Positions 53,149-63,800 of a stretch of 64,000 bases of DNA are shown piece by piece. Where the stretch lies: the NCBI GenBank assembly GCA_900546435.1, contig URCQ01000003.1, positions 1-64,000 on the forward strand, given 5' to 3'. This DNA is from an uncultured Pseudobutyrivibrio sp. (lineage in GTDB: Bacteria; Bacillota; Clostridia; Lachnospirales; Lachnospiraceae). Under the pieces are notes generated by a model, which was given only the letters and a program-made list of their open reading frames with translations, was not told the DNA's origin and did not search any database. The number at the start of each line of letters is the position of its first letter. The first letter of the stretch is position 1. Both the position numbers and the translations under genes were made by a program.

Positions 53149-54987
53149 TTAGTGAACCTTTAAGATGTCACCTGTCGTGATACCACTTTCGTTAAAGGCA
53201 TCCACGCGCAGGAAAAGGGATTGGTCTTTCATGAGTCCGCCAATTTCTACTGAGTCGTCAAAGGTCATATAAGCGTGATAAAGTTTATCAGGCGCATACC
53301 CCCAGTTGACGACATGTCCGCTGGCGTCATCGGATGCCGCCCAATTTACCCAAAGATCAAGAGCCGTCGCAAGTTCAAACGTAACTGCGGCGGTTTTTTG
53401 TGGTTTTGGAGAATCTCCCAGTCCGAAGACGCGAAGTCCGCTGACAGCAGGTGTCTGATTATAAGGCAGTTCTGTGATGGTCAGGCGGAGAAAATGCGCT
53501 TCTATACCATCTTCGCAGACGACCAGATCATGAGGTAGGTCGGTATCTGTATTTTGTTTATCTGCGATCACAAAGAAGTTGGTGCCGTCAACAGAGCCTT
53601 CCAATAGCCAGCGTGTTACTTGTGGTTTTGTATCAATCCAACGCTGTTGCAGGAGGGCATCTGTTAATTGAAAGTCCTTTGGTAAATCCGGAGCTAGTCC
53701 ATCATCGGCAAAGTTGATCTGAATGGCATGAACATCATAGGCCTTTCCGAGATCGATCTGCAGCCAAGGTCTTACATCGTCTGCATCAGCCTTCCACCAG
53801 GTCTGGACATTTTCGTCTGTGGCATTTTCCGGGATATAATCGGTCACGATTTCTACCTTTTTTCCCATTCTCTGTGCGCTAGCATCAAGTTCCGTCTTTT
53901 TCTCTGCAACAGAAGAAGCACTGGTCTTGGCCCCATAGGATAAAAGCATCCACTTTGGATTCGCCCAAGGGTCTTCCTTTAAGGCATCCAGATCCTGTGG
54001 CCAGTCGCCGTATCTCTGGTTGCAGAAAAGGTCACCATCGGCATCGTATCCTGCGGACCACAGACCAATACGACGTTCAAAATTGTGGTTTTTGCAGATG
54101 CGCATGGTTGAGGTATGCCAGAGGTGTCCTTCGGCATCTTCCATAGTAGAACCATGTCCGGCACCCGGTAAAAATCCACCCGGCTTGTAGGAGTAAGGAT
54201 TATTCTGAGCCAGTCTGTAAGGTTCGAGTGGTGCATCACTGATATAGACACCATCACCATAAATATTATGACCGGAAGAAGGTGTACCATATTGCAGATA
54301 GTATCTTCCATCATGTTTGTTGACCCAGACACCCTCCATATAAGGGAGTTCCAACAGATAATTTTTAGCGGCTTCTTTCATGCTTTCCGGCATAGGCTGG
54401 CTTTCGATCATTTTGAGGATTGCGCATATTTCCTCCGGACTGTGGCTGGCCTTATGGTCTTCGCCGTTACGCTCAAAGCCTTTTATACTGGTATCAATCG
54501 CACAAAGCGCCTGTTTTTCACCGATTGGTTGCATGGTTTTTGAATCTAGTTCAATACCATACAGAGGCTCGGAAGTAGAAGAACCCCAGAAAAAGTAGAA
54601 TCTGCCATCATCGTCCACAAAGAGATTAGGATCCCAAAAAGGAAAGGCTCCGTCGAAAGTCTCATAGACATCAGAAAACGGATCCTTTGTGCGATAGTAG
54701 ACACCCTTTTCGTGACTGGAAGCGCAGAAATACATATAATCACCACAAACGCGGACATCCGGTGCGTAGTCGTAGATTGGCAGATGGGATGTGGAAAATA
54801 AGTCCCAATTTACCATGTCTTTGCTATACAAAAAGCCGGCAGTCATGGAAGGAAAGATATAGTAGCATCCCCTAAAATAGATCATGGATGGATCTGCCGC
54901 TTCACGCGATGCGATGATACCACCTTCCGGTGTTTTGTTAAACTGATAGCGGTATCCGAAATTGATCGGGTTACAAAAAATATGCAT
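53149..54987 (-). CDS. GH43-family glycosidase with discoidin-like domain (intracellular)
   Basis: 612 residues, no signal peptide, AGGAGG before the ATG. Five-bladed GH43 propeller: catalytic Asp in AADPSMIYFRG, pKa-modulating Asp in FWDPNLFVDDDG, and the acid Glu in YMEGVWVNKHDGRYYLQYG. A region at about 385-520 resembles a discoidin/F5-F8-type module (VQTWWKADADDVRPWLQIDL, SVDGTNFFVIA), and the end looks like a fibronectin-III-type strand set. GH43 enzymes release arabinose or xylose from plant glycans; here short imported oligosaccharides are the likely substrate. Confidence 0.88.
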   Translation of the reverse strand: MHIFCNPINFGYRYQFNKTPEGGIIASREAADPSMIYFRGCYYIFPSMTAGFLYSKDMVNWDLFSTSHLPIYDYAPDVRVCGDYMYFCASSHEKGVYYRTKDPFSDVYETFDGAFPFWDPNLFVDDDGRFYFFWGSSTSEPLYGIELDSKTMQPIGEKQALCAIDTSIKGFERNGEDHKASHSPEEICAILKMIESQPMPESMKEAAKNYLLELPYMEGVWVNKHDGRYYLQYGTPSSGHNIYGDGVYISDAPLEPYRLAQNNPYSYKPGGFLPGAGHGSTMEDAEGHLWHTSTMRICKNHNFERRIGLWSAGYDADGDLFCNQRYGDWPQDLDALKEDPWANPKWMLLSYGAKTSASSVAEKKTELDASAQRMGKKVEIVTDYIPENATDENVQTWWKADADDVRPWLQIDLGKAYDVHAIQINFADDGLAPDLPKDFQLTDALLQQRWIDTKPQVTRWLLEGSVDGTNFFVIADKQNTDTDLPHDLVVCEDGIEAHFLRLTITELPYNQTPAVSGLRVFGLGDSPKPQKTAAVTFELATALDLWVNWAASDDASGHVVNWGYAPDKLYHAYMTFDDSVEIGGLMKDQSLFLRVDAFNESGITTGDILKVH

Positions 54988-55132
54988 AGTAAAAACCTCC
55001 TATTCCTTTTGATTCTATGGTCAGCATACAAGCAAATGGGCTTCTTGTATATTCGTATATTTGCTTTTGTTGTCATATTTTAGTAAAATTCAAGATAATA
55101 GGAGCGGTGACCAGGGTACAATCGGAGGTAAG

Positions 55133-56353
55133 ATGGGAATGACGGCGTGTGATTTCAAAGAAATGATTTCTGTGGTGGAGAATCTTTATTATTGGGAATG
55201 TGAGACGGACGGTACGATTTTAGATGCCAATGCGCCGGAGGAGATGCAAAAGGTACTGCATGCACTCTTTTTGCAGAGTGCATTTCCTGAAAAGATACGG
55301 GATTACAGCAGGACATCGGATGCGCCCTATGCGATGGGCATGTTTATGGGCTTGGAGTGGTTTGTTGTGCTAAAAAAGCAGGCAGATAAGTTGGAGCGCT
55401 TTTATCTCATAGGACCGGTCTTTTTCGCACCTGTGGGAAGGGAACAGTTAGAACTTTTCCTGCAGGATTACGAGAAACAGGGGATGTCTTTTCACAGCCG
55501 CCATGTACTGATTGGCTTTTTGGAAAATCTTCCGGTGATCTTTCAGAAATATTTTACAAACTATGCCCTGATGTTGGATCAGGTGGTAAATGGAAGGCGC
55601 TTGTCTTATGGACAAGTCAACTCCCATGTTAGAGATCTGGTGGATGAAAATAGGCAAACCTTACCGACGCTTTATCGAAAAAGCCGGCTGTCTTTAGCGG
55701 AAATGATGGGACATCTGCAGATGGGAGATCTGTCTGTGCTAAGAGAAAAGCCGGAAGTACAGAAAACGGATTTTGTGATACTTCCCTCCAATGCAGCAGG
55801 CATTCGGGAACCCTTGCGTACACTCAAGGATTCCGCACTTATTTTTACTGGAAAATGCGCAGATGCAGCAGTAGCCGGCGGACTGAGTCCGGAGATCGCA
55901 GATGCGATGGCAGATTCTTATATGGGACAGATTGAAAAAGACCTGTCCGGTGTGGAGATTATGCATCTTATGGGAAGAATCTACGAGGATTACCTGAGGC
56001 GTGTTCATGAAGTGCATAGGAAAAACGAAAATTATACGCCCAAGATCAAAGACTGTCTGGAATACATTGATCTGCACATATGTGAGCGGTTGGATGTGAC
56101 CGCTCTGGCGCAAGTGGTAGGGTATTCGGATTATTATCTTTCCCGACTCTTTTACCGGGAAGTGGGAGAACGTCTGCCGTCCTACATCCGACTAAAAAAG
56201 ATAGCATACGCGGCTATGTTGCTGCGGACAACAGATCTGGATATCGGACAGATCGCGGAGAGACTGTCATTTTGTTCCGCAAGTCATTTTTCGGATGCTT
56301 TCGCAAGGCAGATGGGATGCTCGCCAAGCGTTTATCGGGGACTGCAGCAGTAG
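55133..56353 (+). CDS. AraC-family transcriptional regulator (large sensor domain)
   Basis: 406 residues from the ATG at 55133 with CGGAGG close upstream. The first 250 residues form an uncharacterised sensor (FYLIGPVFFAPVGREQLELF). The last 100 hold the AraC HTH pair: LDVTALAQVVGYSDYYLSRL and SASHFSDAFARQMGCSPSVY. Divergent from GH43, so it probably controls it and the neighbouring sugar genes. Confidence 0.9.
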   Translation: MGMTACDFKEMISVVENLYYWECETDGTILDANAPEEMQKVLHALFLQSAFPEKIRDYSRTSDAPYAMGMFMGLEWFVVLKKQADKLERFYLIGPVFFAPVGREQLELFLQDYEKQGMSFHSRHVLIGFLENLPVIFQKYFTNYALMLDQVVNGRRLSYGQVNSHVRDLVDENRQTLPTLYRKSRLSLAEMMGHLQMGDLSVLREKPEVQKTDFVILPSNAAGIREPLRTLKDSALIFTGKCADAAVAGGLSPEIADAMADSYMGQIEKDLSGVEIMHLMGRIYEDYLRRVHEVHRKNENYTPKIKDCLEYIDLHICERLDVTALAQVVGYSDYYLSRLFYREVGERLPSYIRLKKIAYAAMLLRTTDLDIGQIAERLSFCSASHFSDAFARQMGCSPSVYRGLQQ

Positions 56354-56415
56354 TTAGATCATAAGAGAACGGTTATATTAATGGAAACGAGAAAATGTGA
56401 AAAGGGGGGAGCATT

Positions 56416-57351
56416 ATGGCAAAAAAGAAAAAAAGAATCGAATACCGTTATTACGAAATACCGGAAGATACTTATGTGTTACCCTTGCTTGGTAAAGGAT
56501 GGGAGCAGGAGTATGGCGTAGGTATCCGCGATATGCTGCATTTTCATAATTACATGGAAATAGGGTATTGCTATCACGGAGATGGAGAATTGATTATTGA
56601 GGATCGTGTCTATCATTATCATGGTGGTGAATTTTCGGTGATACCGGCGAATATTCCTCATACAACAAATAGTGTGCCTGGTCATATATGTAAGTGGGAA
56701 TATCTATTTGTGGATATTGAGCGGTTTATCCACACAGAAATGCATCTGGATTCGATGCGGGCGGAACGCATTATTGGCGTTATCAATCATCGTGGTACGA
56801 TGAAAACATGCGAAAATCATGGTGTGATGTCAGATATTATACAAAACATTATACGCGAATATCGTGAAAAACCGATGTATTATGAGGAGAGTGTGCATGG
56901 TTATCTGCATGCTCTTGTCATAGAGATGTTGCGCATAGCAGAAGAAAGAGACCGTGCACTACATGGGCATCGCCTGAATGAATATATCAGGGATGCACTA
57001 GAATATGTCGATCAGCATTATATGGAGCAGGTGCGCGTAGAAGATATTGCGGAGGCGAGTGGGCTGAGTGAAAGCCATTTTCGTCGTGTTTTTGAAGAGG
57101 TAATGAACATGAAACCTCTGGATTATGTGAATATGGTGCGTGTGGATAAGGCTTGCGGCATGATGGCAAAAAAAGATCTTTCCATGGAAGAATTGAGCTA
57201 TCGTGTGGGATATCAGACGCAATCTACTTTTAATCGTAATTTTAAGCGATTGACAGGATATAGTCCAAAACAATGGAAAAAGAAAGAAAACTATCAGGAA
57301 GGTATTTTGAAAAATTATCATATCAGTGCATTAAGAGGCTGGGAAGCATAA
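56416..57351 (+). CDS. AraC-family transcriptional regulator with cupin sensor
   Basis: 311 residues. Cupin-type ligand pocket (DMLHFHNYMEIGYCYHGDGE then HYHGGEFSVIPANIPHTTNS) and C-terminal AraC HTH (VEDIAEASGLSESHFRRVFE, YQTQSTFNRNFKRLTGYSPK). It precedes a sugar ABC importer and a beta-galactosidase gene and is likely their activator, responding to galactoside or arabinoside signals. Confidence 0.92.
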   Translation: MAKKKKRIEYRYYEIPEDTYVLPLLGKGWEQEYGVGIRDMLHFHNYMEIGYCYHGDGELIIEDRVYHYHGGEFSVIPANIPHTTNSVPGHICKWEYLFVDIERFIHTEMHLDSMRAERIIGVINHRGTMKTCENHGVMSDIIQNIIREYREKPMYYEESVHGYLHALVIEMLRIAEERDRALHGHRLNEYIRDALEYVDQHYMEQVRVEDIAEASGLSESHFRRVFEEVMNMKPLDYVNMVRVDKACGMMAKKDLSMEELSYRVGYQTQSTFNRNFKRLTGYSPKQWKKKENYQEGILKNYHISALRGWEA

Positions 57352-57370
57352 ATTCCCAGCCTTCTTTTTT
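57336..57370 (+). terminator. Terminator after the cupin-AraC gene
   Basis: AGGCTGGGA (57336-57344) pairs with TCCCAGCCT (57354-57362), overlapping the stop codon, followed by TCTTTTTT. Confidence 0.85.
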
Positions 57371-57556
57371 GAAGAAAAGGGAGCTGTTTTTGCAAGGCAT
57401 GAAAAAATACATATTTGTGAAAAGTGCTAAAAAGAAAGGGGGAGCGTTTCTACAAATTGTTCAAAACGGGAAACGGAGCGAATGAAAATAGTTCCAAAAA
57501 GGTCGAATATGCAAAAAAGAGGGATGGATTTAACCACAAATAATCAATTCACTTGC

Positions 57557-57643
57557 TATAATAAAATTAGATTCAAGCAACGGAGGTTCAAAAAACATTC
57601 ACTCATGTGAACCTCCAAATAAGCGATGATAAGTTAAAGGAGG
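57557..57643 (+). promoter_or_regulatory. Extended -10 promoter and leader hairpin of the sugar importer
   Basis: TATAAT at 57557-57562 with TTGC directly before it (extended -10) and no good -35, suggesting activator dependence. In the leader GGAGGTTCA (57582-57590) pairs with TGAACCTCC (57608-57616); the same CCTCC can also pair with the real ribosome site GGAGG (57639-57643). The rest of the 300-bp gap 57352-57651 holds no gene. Confidence 0.55.
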
Positions 57644-57651
57644 ATTTTTCA

Positions 57652-58998
57652 ATGAAGAAAAAAGTCGTTTCTTTATTGCTGGTTGGGGTACTGGCAATGT
57701 CGACATTCGTAGGATGTGGAAGTAAGGGAAGCAGTGATGCAAAAACAGAGAATGGAAGTTCAGATGACAGCAGTGCAGCTGCAATGTATACCTCAGACGA
57801 TGAGAACACGTTGACAATTGCAGCATGGGATGCAAGTTTTAACATTCCGGCAATTGAAGCAGCAGCAGAAGCATATAAGGAAAAGAATCCAGATGCTAAG
57901 ATTGAAATCATTGAGCAGTCACAGTCAAAGGATATTGAAAATGCTGTAACAACTGCAGCAGAAGCTGGTGATTACAGTAACTTACCTGATATCGTATTAT
58001 TCCAGGATCACTACATTCAGCAGTATCAGGCAAATTACCCGGATGCATGGCAGGATGTAAATGATGCAGACATTGACTGGAGTGATTTCGGTGAAGAAAA
58101 ATTATCATTCTCTACCATCGGTGGTAAGCATTATGGTGTTCCTGTAGATAACGGAACGGTTGTATTTGCATACAGAGTTGATCTTTTACAGGAATGTGGA
58201 TACACCATGGATGATGTCACAGGAATTACATGGGATAAGTTCATTGAAATTGGTGAGCAGGTTTACAACAAGACAGGAAAATACCTTCTTTCTATGGACG
58301 GCAGCGGAAATGACCTTCCTTACATGATGCTTCAGGCAGAAGGTGTTTCACAGTTCAAGGATGGTAAGGCAAACTTAGTTGGTAACGACAAGTTAGAGAA
58401 AATCTTAGATGTAATCGAGAGAATGCAGGAAAAGAACGTATTGCTTCTTGAGAATGACTGGGAAGGTTACACAAACGATATCCAGAAGGATAAAGTTGCA
58501 GGTGTTATGAATGGTAACTGGATTATCCCTACCATCGAAAAGGTAGAAGAGAACTCTGGTAAGTGGGAAATCACTTCTATGCCAACACTTGGCGGTGAAG
58601 AAGGATATGCTTCTAACGGTGGATCATCACTTTATATCACAGCAAACTGCAAGAAGACAGATCTTGCAAAAGACTTCTTAGCATACACATTTGGTGGTGG
58701 TGAAGGTGCTGTTGACACATATGACAATGCACTTCGTAATGGTGGTGTTATTACAACATGTATTTCCGCTGGTAAGTCAGAAGTGTACCAGGAAGGTGTT
58801 GCATACTTCAACGATCAGGCTATCTACGCTAAGATTGTAGAAATGGGTGCAAACGTTAAGCCAGTAGAGCAGAGCGATTTCCACTATACACTTCGTGAGA
58901 AGTTATCCGCAGCAATTACAAACATCCATAATGGAGCATCTATTAAGGATGCAATCCAGCAGACACAGGATGATATCGATTTTGCAATGGAAGAGTAA
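57652..58998 (+). CDS. Sugar-binding lipoprotein of an ABC importer
   Basis: 448 residues from the ATG at 57652 (AAAGGAGG upstream). Lipoprotein signal with the lipobox FVGC (Cys near residue 22). Solute-binding protein family 1 layout: LTIAAWDASFNIPAIEAAAEA, DIVLFQDHYIQQY, GVPVDNGTVVFAYRVDLLQE and MNGNWIIPTIEKV. It binds an oligosaccharide outside the cell, for the two permeases encoded next. A hairpin follows the stop codon. Confidence 0.93.
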   Translation: MKKKVVSLLLVGVLAMSTFVGCGSKGSSDAKTENGSSDDSSAAAMYTSDDENTLTIAAWDASFNIPAIEAAAEAYKEKNPDAKIEIIEQSQSKDIENAVTTAAEAGDYSNLPDIVLFQDHYIQQYQANYPDAWQDVNDADIDWSDFGEEKLSFSTIGGKHYGVPVDNGTVVFAYRVDLLQECGYTMDDVTGITWDKFIEIGEQVYNKTGKYLLSMDGSGNDLPYMMLQAEGVSQFKDGKANLVGNDKLEKILDVIERMQEKNVLLLENDWEGYTNDIQKDKVAGVMNGNWIIPTIEKVEENSGKWEITSMPTLGGEEGYASNGGSSLYITANCKKTDLAKDFLAYTFGGGEGAVDTYDNALRNGGVITTCISAGKSEVYQEGVAYFNDQAIYAKIVEMGANVKPVEQSDFHYTLREKLSAAITNIHNGASIKDAIQQTQDDIDFAMEE

Positions 58999-59022
58999 TT
59001 CCATACATTATATTTAGAAAAG

Positions 59023-59053
59023 CGGGGAATCGGATCTTCCGACTCCCCGTTTT
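59023..59053 (+). terminator. Partial terminator/hairpin after the sugar-binding protein
   Basis: CGGGGAATCGGA pairs with TCCGACTCCCCG through one G-U, followed by TTTTCC. It probably makes binding-protein mRNA more abundant than permease mRNA. Confidence 0.8.
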
Positions 59054-59091
59054 CCTTAAAACCTCAATGAAATAAAAAAGGGGGACTAAAC

Positions 59092-59994
59092 TTGAGCAAG
59101 CAACATAAGAGTCTGAACATACAGGGCAAACAGCAGAGAGCCGGCTGGTTCTTCTTGGCGCCAGCAGCGATTATGATCGCAATCTTCAGTTTTTGGCCAA
59201 TGATTCAGGCATTCATCACATCATTTACAACAGGAACCGGTGTTAACCAGAAAGTAGCGGATCCTATTATTTACAACTATACAAGAATGTTTGCAGATCG
59301 GACGTTCTTACGTTCCGTAGGAAATACATTCCTTTACCTTGCAATTGAAGTTCCGGTTATGTTAGTTCTGGCAATTCTTTTAGCCCAACTGCTAAATAAC
59401 CGTGATTTAAAATGTCGTGGACTGTTCCGAACAATGGTATTTTTACCATGCGCAACAGCACTGGTATCTTATGCATTGATTTTTAAATCACTCTTTGCAT
59501 TGGATGGTTTGATTAACACGATTTTTGTAAATCTGGGAATCTTTGAAAACAACTACAATTTCCTTGGAAATACAGGAAGTGCAAGAGCCATTATCATCAT
59601 AGCACTGATCTGGAGATGGACCGGTTATAACATGGTATTTTATCTGGCAGGTCTTCAGAACATTGAATACTCCGTATACGAAGCAGCCAAGATTGATGGT
59701 GCAAACGGATGGAAGACATTCTGGAAGATTACGGTACCACTTTTGATGCCAACAATCGTTATGACAGTGATTATGTCAATCAATGGTACATTACAGTTGT
59801 TTGATGAATCTGTAAACCTGACACAGGGTGGACCGGCTTATTCCACCATGACCATGTCGCATTACATTTACAATAATGCATTTGGACTGGGTGTTGGTAA
59901 ATTTGGATATGCATCAGCCATGTCATTCTTTATCTTTATTTTGGTTGCAATCCTTTCTGCAATCAGTATGAAAGTAGGTGATAATCGTGACTAA
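59092..59994 (+). CDS. Sugar ABC transporter permease (MalF-like)
   Basis: 300 residues from a TTG at 59092 with AAAGGGGG upstream. Six membrane segments and the EAA loop YEAAKIDGANGWKTFWKITV that contacts the ATPase. Pairs with the next permease; the ATPase for this CUT1 importer is not in the window, as is usual when a shared MsmX-like ATPase is used. Confidence 0.93.
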   Translation: MSKQHKSLNIQGKQQRAGWFFLAPAAIMIAIFSFWPMIQAFITSFTTGTGVNQKVADPIIYNYTRMFADRTFLRSVGNTFLYLAIEVPVMLVLAILLAQLLNNRDLKCRGLFRTMVFLPCATALVSYALIFKSLFALDGLINTIFVNLGIFENNYNFLGNTGSARAIIIIALIWRWTGYNMVFYLAGLQNIEYSVYEAAKIDGANGWKTFWKITVPLLMPTIVMTVIMSINGTLQLFDESVNLTQGGPAYSTMTMSHYIYNNAFGLGVGKFGYASAMSFFIFILVAILSAISMKVGDNRD

Positions 59995-60817
59995 GAAAAA
60001 GAACAGTTCTGCGATTCAGCGTAGATTGATACCAACATATATTTTTCTGATTATCGTATCCTTTATTTCGGTATTTCCGTTATATTGGATGATTGCAGCA
60101 GCGACAAACAAATCGGTTGATGTCGCAAGGGGTAAGATTACATTTGGTTCGTATGCGTTAGAAAATTTCCAGCATCTGACAGCACAGACAGATTTGTGGG
60201 GAGCACTTGGTAATTCTTTCCTTTATGCCATTGTACAGACAATCATTGCTTTATTTATCTGCTCTTTAGCCGGATTTGGTTTTGAATTATATCATGATAA
60301 GGGCAAGGATAAAGTGTTCTCTATTCTGCTTCTTGCAATGATGATTCCGCAGGTGGCAACTATGATTCCACTTTTTAAGATGATTTCATCAGCAGGGCTT
60401 TTGAATACTGTGTGGGCATTTATTTTACCAAGTATTTCAACACCGTTTTTGATTATGATGTTCCGTCAGAATTCACGTAACTTCCCGATTGATATTATGG
60501 AAGCAGCGCGTCTGGATGGATTATCAGAGTTTCAAATTTATTTCCGTATGTATATGCCGGTTATGAAATCGACCTATGCAGCAGCAGCGGTTATTACATT
60601 TATGAATGCATGGAACTCTTATTTATGGCCAAAAGTTGTTATGGCAGATACGAGAGCACAGAACATGCCAATGTTGATTGCAAACCTGGCAAGTGGATAT
60701 ACCGTTGATTATGGAATGCTTATGATGGGCGTGCTTTTCTGTTCCATCCCTACAATGATTATCTTCTTTGTATTGCAGAAGCAGTTCGCAGAAGGTATTA
60801 CAGGTTCTGTAAAATAA
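59987..60817 (+). CDS. Sugar ABC transporter permease (MalG-like)
   Basis: 276 residues from the GTG at 59987 (TAGGTG upstream; an ATG at 59978 is less well placed), overlapping the previous gene by 8 bp. Membrane segments and EAA loop MEAARLDGLSEFQIYFRMYM. Second half of the channel for the sugar importer. Confidence 0.92.
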   Translation: MTKKKNSSAIQRRLIPTYIFLIIVSFISVFPLYWMIAAATNKSVDVARGKITFGSYALENFQHLTAQTDLWGALGNSFLYAIVQTIIALFICSLAGFGFELYHDKGKDKVFSILLLAMMIPQVATMIPLFKMISSAGLLNTVWAFILPSISTPFLIMMFRQNSRNFPIDIMEAARLDGLSEFQIYFRMYMPVMKSTYAAAAVITFMNAWNSYLWPKVVMADTRAQNMPMLIANLASGYTVDYGMLMMGVLFCSIPTMIIFFVLQKQFAEGITGSVK

Positions 60818-60820
60818 TAA

Positions 60821-60839
60821 ATGGCAGATAAGCTGCCAT
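60821..60839 (+). other. Small intercistronic hairpin
   Basis: ATGGCAG (60821-60827) pairs with CTGCCAT (60833-60839) around ATAAG; no T-run. Possibly mRNA processing or stability. Confidence 0.4.
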
Positions 60840-60875
60840 AATATTTGATGAAAGTAAAGCGAAGGTAATATAAAT

Positions 60876-63800
60876 ATGGCAGAATTTCGATATAGTATAA
60901 TTAAAAATCCTGAAATTTTTATGGAAAATCGTTTACCGGCACATTCCGATCATGCGTTTTACCGCAGTGAAGAAAGTGCAGCGGCAAACGATGCCGATTT
61001 TAAAGTATCATTAAATGGTGTGTGGAAATTCTCATATGCAAAAAATATAGCATCTGCAATCGAAGGCTTTGAAAAAGCAGACTATGATTGCAAGACATGG
61101 GATGACATCAGAGTACCGGCACATATCCAGATGGAAGGATATGACACACCGCAATATGCAAATACCCAGTATCCATGGGATGGAAGACAAGCGGTTTTGC
61201 CGGGAGAAATTCCGGAAGAATTTAATCCGGTGGGATCCTACGTGAAATATTTTGAAGTACCAAAGAATATGGAAGAGGGTCCAGTATTTATTTCCTTCCA
61301 AGGCGTGGAAAGCGGCATGGCTTTGTGGCTTAATGGACATTATGTGGGATATAGTGAGGATAGCTTTACTCCTTCAGAGTTTGATTTGACACCATATCTC
61401 GTAAAAGGAATTAACAAACTTGCCGTACAGGTTTATAAATGGACCGCAGGAAGCTGGTGTGAAGATCAGGATTTCTTCCGATTCTCTGGTATTTATAGAG
61501 AAGTATATCTTTATACCATTCCAAAAGTTCACATTTGTGATCTGAAATTAAAGACGATTCTGGATCAGGATTACAAAGATGCGGTATTACAGTTAGATTT
61601 AGAGACAAATGCCGACGGAAAAGCAGAGGTTTGTCTGGCGGATGATGATGTAGAAATGGTAATGTCGGTTGCGTTAGAAGAAGGACATAACCATATAGAA
61701 ATGCCTGTGAAAGAGCCATTTCTTTGGAGCGCAGAGGATCCATATCTTTATGATTTGACAATCCGTGTGCAGAATAAGGCTGGCGTTTTGCAAGAAGTTG
61801 TAAAAGAACATGTTGGTTTCCGTAAATTTGAGATGAAAAATCAAATGATGCATATCAACGGCAAACGTATTGCATTTTATGGCGTAAACCGTCACGAATT
61901 TAGTGCAGACAGTGGCAGATGCATCACGGAAAAAGAGATATTAAAAGATATCATTACCATGAAGCAGCATAACATCAATGCAATCCGTACCTGCCATTAT
62001 CCAAATCAGAGTGCATTGTATCGGCTTTGTGATGCATATGGAATCTATGTTATCGATGAGACGAACTTAGAGACACATGGTACATGGAATGCGCATCAGA
62101 TGGGACTGGTGGATCGCGATTTTGTTGTTCCGGGAGACAGACCGGAATATCAGGAAATGATTTTAGACCGTGCAAAGAGTATGTTTGAGCGCGATAAAAA
62201 TCATCCTTCTATTGTAATCTGGTCTTGTGGAAATGAATCTTTTGGTGGAAAGGATATTCTGGAGATGAGTAAGGCGTTTCACCGTTGGGATGATACGCGT
62301 CTGGTTCATTATGAAGGTGTCTGGTGGGATCCACGTTATCCGGAAACAACGGACATGGTCAGTACCATGTATACACCTGCAGTAGACATTGAGGCATATT
62401 TAAAGGAACATCGTGAAAAACCATATATTCTTTGTGAATATACACACGCTATGGGAAATTCCTGCGGAGCAATGCACAAATACACAGATCTTATGGAAAA
62501 GGAGCCACTTTTCCAAGGTGGTTTTATCTGGGATTATATCGACCAATCGTTGACAAAAAAAGATCGTTATGGCGTGGAATTCCAAGCTTATGGCGGTGAC
62601 TTTGGTGAGCGTCCGTGTGACTATAATTTTAGTGGAAATGGCATCTGCTATGGAAAAGACAGAGACCCATCACCAAAAATGCAGGAAGTAAAATATAATT
62701 ATCAGCCAATTGCGATTGAGATCAAGCAGTGCATGGCAACGATCCATAATAAGAATTTGTTCACAAATACAAATGTCTATGATGCGGTTGTTACATTAGA
62801 AAAAGAAGGAACACTGGTAGAACAGCAGATTTTAACCATTGATGTAGAGCCGTTGGAAAAGAAAAATGTTTTGTTGGAGATGGAAATACCAGATAATGGT
62901 GAATATGTACTAACCTTATCTTTTGTATTGCGTGAAGATACGTTGTGGGCAAAACGTGGCCATGAAATCGCGTATGGACAGGAAGTTATCGGTAAAATGG
63001 AAGCGCGTGAGCCTTCGAAAAAACCGTATACCGTTACAAAGGGCTGGCATAATATCGGTGTCAAAGGTGAAGATTTTGAAGTGTTATTTTCTATATTGCA
63101 TGGGGGACTTGTATCCTATCGATATGGTGGAGTAGAAATGCTCAAGGCTATTCCAAAACCTAATTTCTGGCGTGCACTTACAGATAATGATGTGGCAAAT
63201 CTTCTACCGTTCCGCGCAGGCCAGTGGAAAGTTGCAAGTATGTTTTCAACCTTTAAATATAATCATGGACGGGCGGCGACAGATTGTGTTTTGGAAGAAG
63301 CAGAAGATCATATTACAGTAACCTACACATATCATTTGCCGGTAAGACCACAGATGGATTGTGAAGTGGCATACAGTGTTTATGGCGATGGAGAAGTCAA
63401 AGTAAAGATGACGATGGATCCTTCCGCAGAAGTAGGAGAATTGCCGGAGTATAGTATGTTGTTTATCATGGATGCAGATTATGATCATCTGAGTTGGTAT
63501 GGTCTTGGACCAGAGGAGACGTATGTAGATAAATGTCATGCAAAACTTGGACTTTATCATAATAAAGTGGCAGATAATATGGCAAAATATCTTGTTCCGC
63601 AGGAATGCGGCAATAAAACAGGTGTCCGTTATGCGAAGGTCACAGACGAACATGGCAGAGGTCTTTTGATTCAAGGAGATCAGTTGCACTTTTCTGCATT
63701 ACCTTATTCACCACACGAGTTGGATAATGCATTGCATATGACAGAACTTCCACCGGTACATTACACATTTATCCGTGTGGGATTAGAGCAAATGGGTGTT

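Noticed and set aside
57607..57651. Extended start of the sugar-binding protein at 57607
   Set aside because: The extra 15 residues precede a complete lipoprotein signal, and the ribosome site lies before 57652.
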